Positions 53,462 through 62,819 of a stretch of DNA of 64,000 bases are shown here, piece after piece. The translations under genes and the position numbers were made by a program. The stretch is taken from the NCBI RefSeq assembly GCF_002294725.1, contig NZ_NSFT01000015.1, positions 1-64,000 of the forward strand, in the 5' to 3' direction. The notes beneath the pieces are model-generated. The model worked only from the letters and a program-made list of their open reading frames with translations, ran no database searches and had not been told where the DNA came from. This stretch comes from Mesorhizobium sp. WSM4313 (GTDB lineage: Bacteria > Pseudomonadota > Alphaproteobacteria > Rhizobiales > Rhizobiaceae). The stretch's first letter is position 1; each line of letters opens with the position of its first letter.

Positions 53462-54820
53462 ATGTCTCACTCCGCCGCCGCTAAGCCGGCCACGGCCCGC
53501 AAATCCCCTGCCCTTGCCGGCACCGCGCGCGTGCCGGGCGACAAGTCGATCTCACACCGCTCGTTCATGTTCGGCGGCCTTGCCTCCGGCGAAACCCGCA
53601 TCACCGGCCTGCTCGAAGGCGAGGACGTGATGCGCACGGGCGCCGCCATGAAGGCGATGGGCGCGCATATCGAAAAGAACGGCGGCGAATGGGTCATCCG
53701 CGGCACCGGCAACGGCGCGTTGCTGCAGCCTGAAGGCCCGCTCGACTTCGGCAATGCCGGCACCGGCTCGCGCCTCACCATGGGGCTCGTCGGCACCTAT
53801 GACATGGAGACGACCTTCATCGGCGACGCCTCGCTTTCGGGCCGGCCGATGGGCCGCGTGCTCGACCCGCTGCGCCAGATGGGCGTGCAGGTGCTGAAGG
53901 CCGCTCCCGGCGACCGCATGCCGATCACGCTGCGCGGCCCGAAGCATGCAGCACCCATCACCTATCGCGTACCGATGGCATCCGCCCAGGTGAAGTCGGC
54001 GGTGCTGCTTGCCGGCTTGAACACTCCCGGCATCACCACGGTGATCGAACCCGTGATGACGCGCGACCATACCGAAAAGATGCTGAAGGGTTTCGGCGCC
54101 AACCTGAGCGTCGAGACGGATGAGCGCGGCGTGCGCCACATCTTTATCGAAGGCCAGGGCAAGCTCACCGGACAGACGATCGCCGTGCCAGGCGACCCCT
54201 CCTCTGCCGGCTTCCCACTGGTCGCGGCGCTGGTCGTGCCGGGTTCGGACATCGTCATCGAGAACGTGCTGATGAACCCGACCCGCACCGGGTTGCTGCT
54301 GACCCTGCAGGAAATGGGCGGCAAGATCGACATCCTCAATCCGCGCAATGCCGGCGGCGAGGACGTGGCGGACCTGCGCGTGCGCTCCTCGGAGCTGAAA
54401 GGCGTGGTGGTGCCGCCCGAGCGCGCGCCCTCGATGATCGACGAGTATCCGGTGCTGGCCGTCGCCGCGAGCTTCGCCGAGGGCGAGACGCTGATGCAGG
54501 GGCTGGAGGAACTTCGGGTCAAGGAATCCGACCGTCTGGCGGCGGTGGCTAGAGGCCTGGAGCTCAACGGTGTCGACTGCACAGAGGGCGAAGCCTCGCT
54601 CGCCGTGCGCGGCAGACCGGGCGGCAAGGGACTCGGCGCTCATCCGAACGGCCCCGATACGGCGGTGAAGACGCATCTCGACCACCGCATCGCCATGAGT
54701 TTCCTGGTGATGGGACTGGCGACGGAGAAGCCGGTGACGATCGACGACGCCAACATGATCGCGACGAGCTTTCCGGAGTTCATGGGATTGATGAAGGGAT
54801 TGGGCGCGGAGATTGGGTGA
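53462..54820 (+). CDS. aroA: 3-phosphoshikimate 1-carboxyvinyltransferase (EPSP synthase, class II)
   Basis: 452 residues. PGDKSISHRSFMFGGLASGE binds phosphate, GNAGTGSRLTMGLVGTYD is the PEP/shikimate-phosphate loop, and EELRVKESDRLAAVARGLEL closes the site. The overall sequence is close to the Agrobacterium CP4 enzyme, a class II EPSPS. CP4 has Ala at position 100, which excludes glyphosate; here residue 100 is Gly (GNAG at 97-100). It makes EPSP for aromatic amino acids. GGAAG precedes the ATG. cmk and rpsA follow on the same strand. Confidence 0.95.
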   Translation: MSHSAAAKPATARKSPALAGTARVPGDKSISHRSFMFGGLASGETRITGLLEGEDVMRTGAAMKAMGAHIEKNGGEWVIRGTGNGALLQPEGPLDFGNAGTGSRLTMGLVGTYDMETTFIGDASLSGRPMGRVLDPLRQMGVQVLKAAPGDRMPITLRGPKHAAPITYRVPMASAQVKSAVLLAGLNTPGITTVIEPVMTRDHTEKMLKGFGANLSVETDERGVRHIFIEGQGKLTGQTIAVPGDPSSAGFPLVAALVVPGSDIVIENVLMNPTRTGLLLTLQEMGGKIDILNPRNAGGEDVADLRVRSSELKGVVVPPERAPSMIDEYPVLAVAASFAEGETLMQGLEELRVKESDRLAAVARGLELNGVDCTEGEASLAVRGRPGGKGLGAHPNGPDTAVKTHLDHRIAMSFLVMGLATEKPVTIDDANMIATSFPEFMGLMKGLGAEIG

Positions 54821-54860
54821 GGTCGATGGACTGGAGCCGAACTGAGACGCTGGCAGGACA

Positions 54861-55020
54861 GCGCCCCCCTCTGTCCTGCCGGACATCTCCCCCACAAGGG
54901 GGGAGATCAGCTGTCGCGTCGGCTTTCGCCAATCACCAGCGTTTAAAAATCGAGCGGGGCGCCGAAGCTGCCAATCTCCCCCCAAGTGGGGGAGATGTCC
55001 GGCAGGACAGAGGGGGGCGC
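54861..55020. repeat. 160-bp palindromic element between aroA and cmk
   Basis: The 47-bp outer arms (54861-54907 and 54974-55020) are inverted copies that differ only in a three-base TTG/AAG block. Each arm holds its own small CTCCCCC/GGGGGAG stem, and the arms begin with GCGCCCCCCTCTGTCCTGCC. A 66-bp unrelated centre lies between. It has no ORF. It looks like a MITE or REP-type dispersed element and would fold in both DNA strands and in the aroA-cmk transcript. Confidence 0.85.
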
Positions 55021-55076
55021 GAAGGATCGCGGCGGTTATTGTATTTGTCGCCCCCTCCAACCGCGACGCTCCATCC

Positions 55077-55727
55077 ATGAGCACCCCCTTCACCATCGCC
55101 ATCGACGGCCCTGCCGGTGCCGGCAAGGGCACACTCGCGCGCCGGCTTTCCGACCACTACCGGCTGAACCTGCTCGACACCGGCCTCACCTATCGCGCGG
55201 TGGCCCACAAGCTGCTCGAACTCGGTCTGCCGCTCGACAATGTCTCGGCTGCAGAAACCGCGGCGCGGCAGGTCGACCTGTCGAACCTCGACCGCACCGT
55301 GCTCGCCGCGCATGCGGTGGGCGAGGCGGCCTCCAAGGTCGCGGTCATTCCGACCGTACGGCGCATCCTGGTGGAGAAGCAGCGGGCCTTCGCCAAGGCG
55401 CCGCCGGGCGCCGTGCTCGACGGCCGCGACATCGGCACGGTCGTGTGCCCCGATGCCGACATCAAGCTCTATGTCACGGCAAGCGCCGAAGTGCGCGCAA
55501 GGCGCCGGCTGGCCGAGATTGAGAGCATGGGCGGCAGCGCCGATCTCGCCACCATCCTTGCCGATATCGAGCGCCGCGACGAGCGCGACATGGGTCGCGC
55601 CGACTCGCCGCTGAAGCCAGCGGCAGACGCGCACTTGCTTGATACCAGCGAAATGGCTATAGAGGCCGCGTTTCTGGCGGCGATGGCGATCGTTGACGAC
55701 GTCCTTGCCAAAAGAAACAAGGCCTGA
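55077..55727 (+). CDS. cmk: Cytidylate kinase
   Basis: 216 residues. The P-loop IDGPAGAGKGTLARRL, DTGLTYRAVAHKLLE and DGRDIGTVVCPDADIKLYVT are the CMP kinase signatures. It phosphorylates CMP/dCMP with ATP. The gene lies in the aroA-cmk-rpsA order known from many proteobacteria. Its ribosome site is weak, and a large palindrome stands right before it, which may affect its expression. Confidence 0.95.
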   Translation: MSTPFTIAIDGPAGAGKGTLARRLSDHYRLNLLDTGLTYRAVAHKLLELGLPLDNVSAAETAARQVDLSNLDRTVLAAHAVGEAASKVAVIPTVRRILVEKQRAFAKAPPGAVLDGRDIGTVVCPDADIKLYVTASAEVRARRRLAEIESMGGSADLATILADIERRDERDMGRADSPLKPAADAHLLDTSEMAIEAAFLAAMAIVDDVLAKRNKA

Positions 55728-55921
55728 TCAGGTTTTTCGATTGCCGTTGGCGGCGAAAATACCCATATCGGGCACGAACCAGCCTGCCAGCATTCTTCAT
55801 GCGCCGGACTTGCCGCCTGAACAGCGGCCAAGGGCTTTCAGCCCGGAACGCCGGCAGGTTCACGCAACGCTAACCCACGGCGCCCGCCCCGCTTGAAGAC
55901 CGGGGTATTCCAGGAGAAACA

Positions 55922-57619
55922 ATGTCAGTAGCTAATCCGTCTCGCGACGATTTCGCGAGCATGCTCGAAGAATCATTCACCGCCGGCCATTCCGGCGAGG
56001 GCCAGGTTGTTCGGGGCACGATCACCGCGATCGAAAAGGACATGGCCATCATCGATGTCGGCCTCAAGGTCGAAGGCCGCGTGCCGCTGAAGGAATTCGG
56101 CGCCAAGGGCAAGGAATCCTCCCTCAAGGTCGGCGACACCGTCGAGGTCTATGTCGAGCGCATCGAAAACGCGCTTGGCGAAGCTATGCTGTCGCGCGAG
56201 AAGGCTCGCCGCGAGGAGAGCTGGGTCCGTCTCGAAGAGAAGTTCACCAAGGGTGAGCGCGTCGAAGGCGTCATCTTCAACCAGGTCAAGGGCGGCTTCA
56301 CCGTCGATCTCGACGGCGCCGTGGCGTTCCTGCCGCGCAGCCAGGTCGATATCCGCCCGATCCGCGACGTCACCCCGCTGATGCACAATCCGCAGCCCTT
56401 CGAGATCCTCAAGATGGATCGCCGCCGCGGCAACATAGTGGTGTCGCGCCGCACCGTGCTCGAAGAGAGCCGCGCCGAACAGCGTTCGGAAATCGTGCAG
56501 AACCTCGAGGAAGGCCAGGTGGTCGAAGGCGTGGTCAAGAACATCACCGACTACGGTGCGTTCGTCGACCTCGGCGGCATCGACGGCCTGCTGCATGTCA
56601 CCGACATGGCCTGGCGCCGCGTCAACCATCCGACCGAGATCCTCAACATCGGCCAGACGGTCAAGGTGCAGATCATCCGCATCAACCAGGAAACCCACCG
56701 CATCTCGCTCGGCATGAAGCAGCTCGAGTCGGATCCGTGGTCGGATATCGGCACCAAGTTCCCGATCGGCAAGAAGATCAAGGGCACCGTCACCAACATC
56801 ACCGACTACGGCGCGTTCGTCGAGCTGGAGCCGGGCATCGAGGGCCTCATCCACGTTTCGGAAATGTCGTGGACGAAGAAGAACGTGCATCCCGGCAAGA
56901 TCCTGTCGACGACGCAGGAAGTCGACGTGGTGGTGCTCGAGGTCGATCCGGCCAAGCGCCGCATCTCGCTCGGCCTCAAGCAGACGCTAGAAAACCCGTG
57001 GCAGGCTTTCGCCTCAAGCCATCCGGTCGGCAGCCAGGTCGAGGGCGAGGTCAAGAACAAGACCGAGTTCGGCCTGTTCATCGGCCTGGAAGGCGACGTG
57101 GACGGCATGGTGCACCTCTCCGACCTCGACTGGACCCGTCCGGGCGAGCAGGTCATCGAAGAGTACAATCGCGGCGACATGGTCAAGGCGCAGGTGCTCG
57201 ACGTCGACATCGAGAAGGAGCGCATCTCGCTCGGCATCAAGCAGCTGGCCCGCGACACTGTCGGCGAGGCGGCCAGTAGCGGCGAGCTGCGCAAGAACGC
57301 CGTCGTCACTTGCGAGGTCATCGGCGTGAAGGATGGCGGTCTGGACGTGCGGCTGGTCGACAGCGGCATCGAGACCTTCATCAAGCGTTCGGACCTTTCG
57401 CGCGACCGCGACGAGCAGCGCCCCGAGCGCTTCACCGTCGGCCAGAAGGTCGATGCCCGCGTCATCGCCTTCGACAAGAAGACCCGCAAGCTGCAGGTCT
57501 CGATCAAGGCGCTGGAAATCGCCGAGGAGAAGGAAGCGGTCGCCCAGTACGGCTCGACCGACTCCGGCGCGTCGCTCGGCGACATCCTGGGCGCGGCGCT
57601 GAAGAAGCAGGGCAACTAA
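55922..57619 (+). CDS. rpsA: 30S ribosomal protein S1
   Basis: 565 residues, the normal length. Six S1 (OB-fold) repeats can be followed, with typical GTITAIEKDMAIIDVGLKVE, GVVKNITDYGAFVDLGGIDG and GTVTNITDYGAFVELEPGIE segments. S1 holds mRNA on the 30S subunit. AGGAGA stands six bases before the ATG. A strong intrinsic terminator follows 63 bases after the stop. Confidence 0.97.
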   Translation: MSVANPSRDDFASMLEESFTAGHSGEGQVVRGTITAIEKDMAIIDVGLKVEGRVPLKEFGAKGKESSLKVGDTVEVYVERIENALGEAMLSREKARREESWVRLEEKFTKGERVEGVIFNQVKGGFTVDLDGAVAFLPRSQVDIRPIRDVTPLMHNPQPFEILKMDRRRGNIVVSRRTVLEESRAEQRSEIVQNLEEGQVVEGVVKNITDYGAFVDLGGIDGLLHVTDMAWRRVNHPTEILNIGQTVKVQIIRINQETHRISLGMKQLESDPWSDIGTKFPIGKKIKGTVTNITDYGAFVELEPGIEGLIHVSEMSWTKKNVHPGKILSTTQEVDVVVLEVDPAKRRISLGLKQTLENPWQAFASSHPVGSQVEGEVKNKTEFGLFIGLEGDVDGMVHLSDLDWTRPGEQVIEEYNRGDMVKAQVLDVDIEKERISLGIKQLARDTVGEAASSGELRKNAVVTCEVIGVKDGGLDVRLVDSGIETFIKRSDLSRDRDEQRPERFTVGQKVDARVIAFDKKTRKLQVSIKALEIAEEKEAVAQYGSTDSGASLGDILGAALKKQGN

Positions 57620-57682
57620 AGCCTTCCGGGAAAGCCGTTTGCGGCTTTCCGTCGGAATTGCGTAAGCCCTTTGGCGAACAGC

Positions 57683-57716
57683 AAAAACCCCGCCGGAGCG
57701 ATCCGGCGGGGTTTTT
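57683..57716 (+). terminator. Bidirectional intrinsic terminator after rpsA
   Basis: CCCCGCCGG and CCGGCGGGG form a nine-pair stem with loop AGCGAT (57697-57702), flanked by five A before and five T after. It can end transcription of rpsA and of the convergent SDR gene. Confidence 0.93.
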
Positions 57717-57739
57717 CTATTGCCTGGATTTCTGTGCGG

Positions 57740-58447
57740 TCAGGCGCGTCCGTAAAGCGGAACCAGCGTGCCGCTCATCGCCAGGTTGGCGGGCGAGGCG
57801 AGGTAGGCGATCGCTTCCGCCGCGGCCTCCAGGCTGACCCATTTGGCGAAATCGGCATCGGGCATGTCGGCGCGGTTGGCGGGCGTGTCGAGCGTCGAGG
57901 GCGCCACGGCGTTGACGAGGATGCCCTTGCCCTTCAACTCCTCGGCCATGGCCACCGTCATCGCAGCGACCGCCGCTTTGCTTGCGGCATAGGCGACCAT
58001 GCCGGAGCCGCGCCTCGGATCGAGTCCGGCGCGCGCGGTGACGTTGACGATGCGGCCGGCCGTGTTGGAGTCCAGCATCGAGCGCACCGCGGCGCGGCTG
58101 CACAGGAAAGCCGTGCGTGCGTTGGTGTCCATCATCTCGGCGAAGGAGGCCGACTCGATCTTTTCGACCGGCGCCATGGTGAAGCCGCCGGCAAGGTGGA
58201 TCGAGGCCCAGAGCTCGGGAACCTGATGGTAGAAGGCCTCGACCTTGGCCGAATCCGACAGGTCGACATTATGCGCCAAATGCACGCTGGCATGGGCTGC
58301 GTAAGGAAAATGCGGCGGGGCCGCCGCGTGGGCATTTGGCACGTGGCAGATCGCGCCTTGCTCCAGCAGTCTGCCGACAACCGCGCCGCCGAGCGCCCCA
58401 GTGCCGCCCGTCACCACGACATGCCTGCCATTCAGCGTTTCCGTCAT
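57740..58447 (-). CDS. SDR-family NAD(P)-dependent oxidoreductase
   Basis: 235 residues. VVVTGGTGALGGAVVGRLLE is the cofactor loop and YAASKAAVAAM holds Tyr-x3-Lys. In place of the usual catalytic Ser motif it has VNVTARAGLDPRRGSGM, so the Ser seems displaced or replaced by Thr. Substrate unknown. It is a single gene, convergent to rpsA, and not clearly tied to the AruI-like gene that follows 200 bases away. Confidence 0.8.
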   Translation of the reverse strand: MTETLNGRHVVVTGGTGALGGAVVGRLLEQGAICHVPNAHAAAPPHFPYAAHASVHLAHNVDLSDSAKVEAFYHQVPELWASIHLAGGFTMAPVEKIESASFAEMMDTNARTAFLCSRAAVRSMLDSNTAGRIVNVTARAGLDPRRGSGMVAYAASKAAVAAMTVAMAEELKGKGILVNAVAPSTLDTPANRADMPDADFAKWVSLEAAAEAIAYLASPANLAMSGTLVPLYGRA

Positions 58448-58647
58448 ACCTAGACCGCTCCTGTCATTTTTTTTTATGATTATATCTTGGGTTATGCCGC
58501 CCCAGGCTCGAACGTCGCGCCTTTCGCGCTGTCACTCAATTGAAATATCGACATGGCAGGCGCAGCGTCTTTGCATGCGTCGGACGTTGGCGGGCGGCAT
58601 CGATTTGCCGGCGCCGAAAGGGGTCAACCGGCAGATGCACCGATCTT

Positions 58648-60228
58648 TCAGTCGACGGTGATTTCGATGACGCGCGGCCTGCCGGCCGCCCGCGCGCGCT
58701 TCAGCGCCAAGGCAAGGCCGCCAGCCCCGGCCAGCCGCTCGGCCACGATGCCATAGGCCTCGGCGAGCTTGCAGAAATCGGGCGGTACCGGCGACACGCC
58801 GACCGGCTCGACGCCGACATCGAGCATCGAGGTTTCGATCTCGCGATAGCCGCGATTGTTCCAGACGACGAAGATTACCGGCGCTTCGGCGTCGAGCGCG
58901 GCGCCGATCTCCGGCAAGGTGAACTGGAAGCCGCCATCGCCGGTGAGGCACACCACCGGCGCCTCGGGCACGGCAAGTGCCGCGCCGATCGCCGCCGGCG
59001 GACCGTAGCCGAGCGCGCCGAAGCCGGTCGCGGCGTTGAACCAGCCGCCGGGACGGTCGTGGTCGTAATAGAGGTTGGCGGCATAGATCGGCTGGGTTGA
59101 ATCGCCGACGATGATGGCGCCCGGCAGCGCGTCGCGGATTGCCTCCACGGCGCGAACCTGCGCCAGGTATTCGGGCTTCAGCTCGGCCAGCGCTGCCTTC
59201 CGCGCGGCGGCCGCGCGAGCCTCGCTATCGCTTGCCGCGGCATGGCCAGATCCGATCGCTGCAAGCAGCGCCTCGATCGCTTCGGCGCAATCCGCGTGGA
59301 TGCCAACCGTCACCGGCCGGCGCGCGATCTGGTCGGCGCCGATATCGATGCGGATCAGGTTCTTCGGCAGCACGAAGCCGCCGTCGCCATAACCGTCATA
59401 GTCGGTCGGGCCGAACTCGGTGCCGGCGGCGATCACGAGATCGGCGTCCGCTATCAGCGCGCGCACGGCCTTGAGGCTGGGGCTCGCCGGCACGCACAGC
59501 GGATGGCCATGCAGCAGGCCACGCGCATTGGCGGTCTCGGCCACGGGGGCGCCGAGCATCTCGGCCAGACGCCGCAGCGCCGCATCGGCCTTCTTGGCGC
59601 CGCCGCCTGAAAGGATCAGCGGACGGCGTGCGGCCCTGCAAAGCCGTGCGGCCTCGGCGATCGCCGCCAACTCCGGAGCGGGCGGCGCGGCATTGCTAAG
59701 GATGGCCGCAACACCATCGGCGGGCTTGACCATGACGTCGGTGGGGATCTCGATATGGACCGGCCCCGGGCGTGAGGAGGAGAAAACGGCGAAGGCGCGG
59801 GCGAGCGCGCCAGGCAACTGCCCGGCCTCGGTGATGCGCTCGGAAAACAGCGCCACCTTCTCCATCATGCCGCGCTGGTCGGGCAGCTCATGCAGGAAGC
59901 CCAGCCCTTTTCCCAGCGTGTCGGTGGCGTTGACGCCTGAGATGACCAGCATCGGCACCGAATCGGCGCGCGCCTGGCCCATGGCGGTGATGGTGTTGGT
60001 GAGGCCCGGCCCGGTGATGACGAAGGCGACGCCGGGACGGCCACCGGCGCGCGCATAACCATCGGCCATGAAGCCGGCGCCCTGCTCGTGGCGCGGCGTG
60101 ACATGGCGGATCTTCGAGCCCGCCAAGCCGCGATAGAGCTCGACCGTATGCACGCCCGGAATGCCGAAGACGGTGTCGACGCCATGCGCCTCGAGCAATT
60201 TGATCAGCGCCTCGCCGATGGTGGTCAT
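58648..60228 (-). CDS. TPP-dependent decarboxylase, 5-guanidino-2-oxopentanoate decarboxylase type (AruI-like)
   Basis: 526 residues from ATG 60228 (MTTIGEALIKLLEAHGVDTV), with GGAGGAAA four bases upstream. The TPP-activating Glu48 lies in RHEQGAGFMADGYAR, and the GDG-N29-N cofactor motif is GDGGFQFTLPEIGAAL...VVWNN. FGIPGVHTVELYRGL fits AruI-type enzymes that decarboxylate 2-ketoarginine (5-guanidino-2-oxopentanoate). It overlaps the TetR gene, which overlaps a DDAH-like gene, so all three point to guanidino substrates. Acetolactate synthase is less likely in this context. Confidence 0.82.
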   Translation of the reverse strand: MTTIGEALIKLLEAHGVDTVFGIPGVHTVELYRGLAGSKIRHVTPRHEQGAGFMADGYARAGGRPGVAFVITGPGLTNTITAMGQARADSVPMLVISGVNATDTLGKGLGFLHELPDQRGMMEKVALFSERITEAGQLPGALARAFAVFSSSRPGPVHIEIPTDVMVKPADGVAAILSNAAPPAPELAAIAEAARLCRAARRPLILSGGGAKKADAALRRLAEMLGAPVAETANARGLLHGHPLCVPASPSLKAVRALIADADLVIAAGTEFGPTDYDGYGDGGFVLPKNLIRIDIGADQIARRPVTVGIHADCAEAIEALLAAIGSGHAAASDSEARAAAARKAALAELKPEYLAQVRAVEAIRDALPGAIIVGDSTQPIYAANLYYDHDRPGGWFNAATGFGALGYGPPAAIGAALAVPEAPVVCLTGDGGFQFTLPEIGAALDAEAPVIFVVWNNRGYREIETSMLDVGVEPVGVSPVPPDFCKLAEAYGIVAERLAGAGGLALALKRARAAGRPRVIEITVD

Positions 60229-60866
60229 TGGTTTCCTCCCTTTTCCGGCGCCAAGCCGAGCTCGGCCTCTATGGCTTTGACGCCAATCGCCGCCAATTCG
60301 CCAGGCGAGAACATCTCTGCTGCCAGGCAGCCTTCGATCCAAAGCCCGTCGATGATCGCGTTGATCGCGATGGCATGGCGACGCAGCTCGCCTGCGTCCG
60401 GCTTGCGCCGCTCGGCGGCGAGGACCTCGGCAACGACCGCTTCCACCTCGTCGCGAAAGCCGAGATAGCCTTCGCGATGGGCACGGGCGAGCGCCGGATC
60501 CGCATTGGCGCGGCCAAGGAAGGTTGCCCAGAGCGAAAACACCCGCCGGTCGACGATCGGCGCGTTGAGGTTGGCGGTGACGAAAGCCGCGAGGCGTTGG
60601 CGAGGCGAGGCGTCTTCCATGACCAATGCCGCCTTCGCCTGCTCGGTCATGCGGCCGACCAGCGCCGTATAGGCTTCCTGCAGCAATTCTTCCTTGCCGG
60701 GAAAATAGTGCCGGATCAGCCCGGCGGTGACGCCGGCGCGCAAGGCGATGGTGCGCAAGGTGGCGCCCTGAAGGCCATATTCCGCCACGCTGTCCAGCGT
60801 CGCATCGATCAGATCCTGCCGCCGCCGCTCCTCGCCCTCGCGGCGGAACTTGCGGCGCGCATTCAT
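60225..60866 (-). CDS. TetR-family transcriptional regulator
   Basis: 213 residues from ATG 60866, which overlaps the DDAH-like stop (ATGA). The helix-turn-helix is LQGATLRTIALRAGVTAGLI followed by RHYFPGKEELLQEAY, of the BetI-like subgroup. The C-terminal part (APIVDRRVFSLWATFLGRAN) is the ligand domain. Being inside the operon, it probably represses the DDAH-TetR-AruI genes and the divergent transporter. Confidence 0.88.
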   Translation of the reverse strand: MNARRKFRREGEERRRQDLIDATLDSVAEYGLQGATLRTIALRAGVTAGLIRHYFPGKEELLQEAYTALVGRMTEQAKAALVMEDASPRQRLAAFVTANLNAPIVDRRVFSLWATFLGRANADPALARAHREGYLGFRDEVEAVVAEVLAAERRKPDAGELRRHAIAINAIIDGLWIEGCLAAEMFSPGELAAIGVKAIEAELGLAPEKGGNQ

Positions 60867-61735
60867 TGGCGCAGGATCGGCCGCGTCAGGCATGTCGGCC
60901 CGCCTTCGCAGGCGATGCAGAGCGCATCCGCCTCGAATGTCTCGACCGTGCAGCCGGCCGCTTCCATCGCGGCCTTGGTCTTGGGAAAACCCGCAACGGC
61001 GATGACCTTGTGCGGGCTGGTCGGCAGCACGTTCAGGCTGAGGCCGTTGGAAGCGGCGAACTCTTCGGCGTCGCCTTCGACCAGCCGGATGCCGCGCGCC
61101 TTCAGCATCTGATAGAACGCCGCCGGCAGAAGCGGCGAATGGACCAGGGCCAGGTCGTCGGCCAGCGGGCTGATCACCGACATCAGATGCAGGCACGCCT
61201 CTTCGCCCTGCCACAGCGGCAAATCGAAGCCGTAGACGGAAATGCCCAGCGGCGTCAGCAGGTTGGAAACCTGCTGGATGCCTTCCTGGTTGGAGCGCAC
61301 ACCACGCCCGATCGCCAGCGTGCGGGCATCCACCCATACGCAGTCGCCGCCTTCGACCTGACCAGGCGCCTCGACACGACCGAGGACGGGAATGCCCAGT
61401 CTCTTATAGGTTTCCTCATGCAGCGAGGGCTCCCGAGCGCGCAATGGTTTGCCCATGGACAGGATCAGCGCGCCGCGGTCGGTCATCAGCGACGGGTCAT
61501 GCGTGAACACCGAATCCGAAAGGCCGTCGGTCGTGTCCTCGATCCATTCGATCTCGGCGCCGGAAGCCGCCACCATGTCGGCAAGGGCCGCATGCTGCAC
61601 GGCTGCTTTCGCCGGGTTGAATCCCGGGCCATAGTGCCAGGCCGCCCTGTCGGCGTCGCGCATGGCGTTGGCCGCCGACCGCATCAGCACGCGCCGCAGC
61701 GGCGCCGCCATGGACTGTGACCCGAAAGCGCTCAT
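60863..61735 (-). CDS. Dimethylarginine dimethylaminohydrolase-like amidinohydrolase
   Basis: 290 residues of the arginine deiminase/amidinotransferase superfamily. FTHDPSLMTDRGALI, QVEGGDCVW, His183 in EEACLHLMSV and Cys282 in EGGPTCLTRPIL provide the substrate-binding acids and the His/Cys pair. DDAH enzymes turn N-omega-methylated arginines into citrulline and methylamines. It is first in an operon with a TetR regulator and AruI-like decarboxylase and faces an amino-acid transporter. Other guanidino hydrolases of the same fold remain possible. Confidence 0.82.
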   Translation of the reverse strand: MSAFGSQSMAAPLRRVLMRSAANAMRDADRAAWHYGPGFNPAKAAVQHAALADMVAASGAEIEWIEDTTDGLSDSVFTHDPSLMTDRGALILSMGKPLRAREPSLHEETYKRLGIPVLGRVEAPGQVEGGDCVWVDARTLAIGRGVRSNQEGIQQVSNLLTPLGISVYGFDLPLWQGEEACLHLMSVISPLADDLALVHSPLLPAAFYQMLKARGIRLVEGDAEEFAASNGLSLNVLPTSPHKVIAVAGFPKTKAAMEAAGCTVETFEADALCIACEGGPTCLTRPILRQ

Positions 61736-61946
61736 CGATGCCCTTTTAAGATGAAAAAAATCGTGAAAATTTCATGAAAGGCTATTTATACACTTGCGCA
61801 ACAAGGCCGCAAGTGCCGTAATGAGCGGGATTGACGGGCTCGCGCTGTCGGGTCCATGCTGAAGCCTGGAGCGGGTCAGTGCAGCGTATGTTGATTAGCC
61901 GGATAGACGTTCGACGACCTGCCGTCGGCCAGATAGAGGTCACCCG

Positions 61947-62762
61947 GTGAGCGCTGCAGCAGCTGCCGCAGACCAATCCGGTGAGGCGCAGAACGGCGCC
62001 GCCGAAGCCATCCATGTCGAAAACCTGCACAAGAAGTTCGGCCAGCTGCACGTGCTGAAGGGGGTTTCGCTGTCGGCGCGCGACGGCGAGGTGGTCGCCA
62101 TCATCGGCGGCTCCGGTTCCGGCAAGTCGACGCTCTTACGCTGCATCAACTGCCTGGAGAACCCCACAAGCGGCATCATCCGGGTCAATGGCGAGGAGAT
62201 CAAGCTCAAGGCCGACAGCCACGGCCACACCGTTCCGGCCGACCGCAGGCAGATCGAGCGCATTCGCTCGAGGCTCGGCATGGTGTTCCAGAATTTCAAC
62301 CTGTGGAGCCACATGACGCTGATAGAGAACGTCATCGAGGTTCCGGTGCATGTGCTGGGCGTCAAGCGCGACGACGCGATCGCCCAGGCCGAGAAGCTGC
62401 TTACCCGCGTCGGGCTGGCGGAGAAGCGCGACGTCTATCCGGCGTTCCTGTCCGGCGGCCAGCAGCAGCGGGCCGCGATCGCCCGCGCGCTGGCGATCAA
62501 TCCGCGCGTCATGCTGTTCGACGAACCGACTTCCGCGCTCGATCCCGAGCTGGTCGGCGAAGTGCTGAAAGTCATCGGCGACCTGGCGCGCGAGGGGCGG
62601 ACCATGGTGCTGGTGACGCATGAAATGAAGTTCGCCCGCGAGGTCGCGACGCATGTCGTCTATCTCTACAACGGGCTGGTCGAGGAAGAAGGTCCGCCGG
62701 AACAGCTGTTCGGCGCGCCCAAATCCGAAAGGCTCAAGCAATTCCTCCGCAATGTCGGCTAG
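61947..62762 (+). CDS. Polar amino-acid ABC transporter ATPase (HisP-like)
   Basis: 271 residues from GTG 61947, with GAGGT eight bases upstream. Walker A GGSGSGKSTLLRC, signature LSGGQQQRAAIARALAINPR and Walker B VMLFDEPTSALDPELVGEV are typical of the HisP/GlnQ/OccP group, with the extra insert KADSHGHTVPADRRQIER found in opine and basic amino-acid systems. It powers import of a basic amino acid such as (methyl)arginine. The binding-protein gene follows after 57 bases. Confidence 0.92.
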   Translation: MSAAAAAADQSGEAQNGAAEAIHVENLHKKFGQLHVLKGVSLSARDGEVVAIIGGSGSGKSTLLRCINCLENPTSGIIRVNGEEIKLKADSHGHTVPADRRQIERIRSRLGMVFQNFNLWSHMTLIENVIEVPVHVLGVKRDDAIAQAEKLLTRVGLAEKRDVYPAFLSGGQQQRAAIARALAINPRVMLFDEPTSALDPELVGEVLKVIGDLAREGRTMVLVTHEMKFAREVATHVVYLYNGLVEEEGPPEQLFGAPKSERLKQFLRNVG

Positions 62763-62819
62763 GTGCCGGCATCAAGCGGAGCGAAAAACCGGGAACAACA
62801 ACAAACTGGGAGTCCTGAC

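Noticed and set aside
60867..61337. N-terminal extension of the TetR frame
   Set aside because: It is a shadow of the DDAH-like gene. ATG 60866 with an ATGA overlap is the start.
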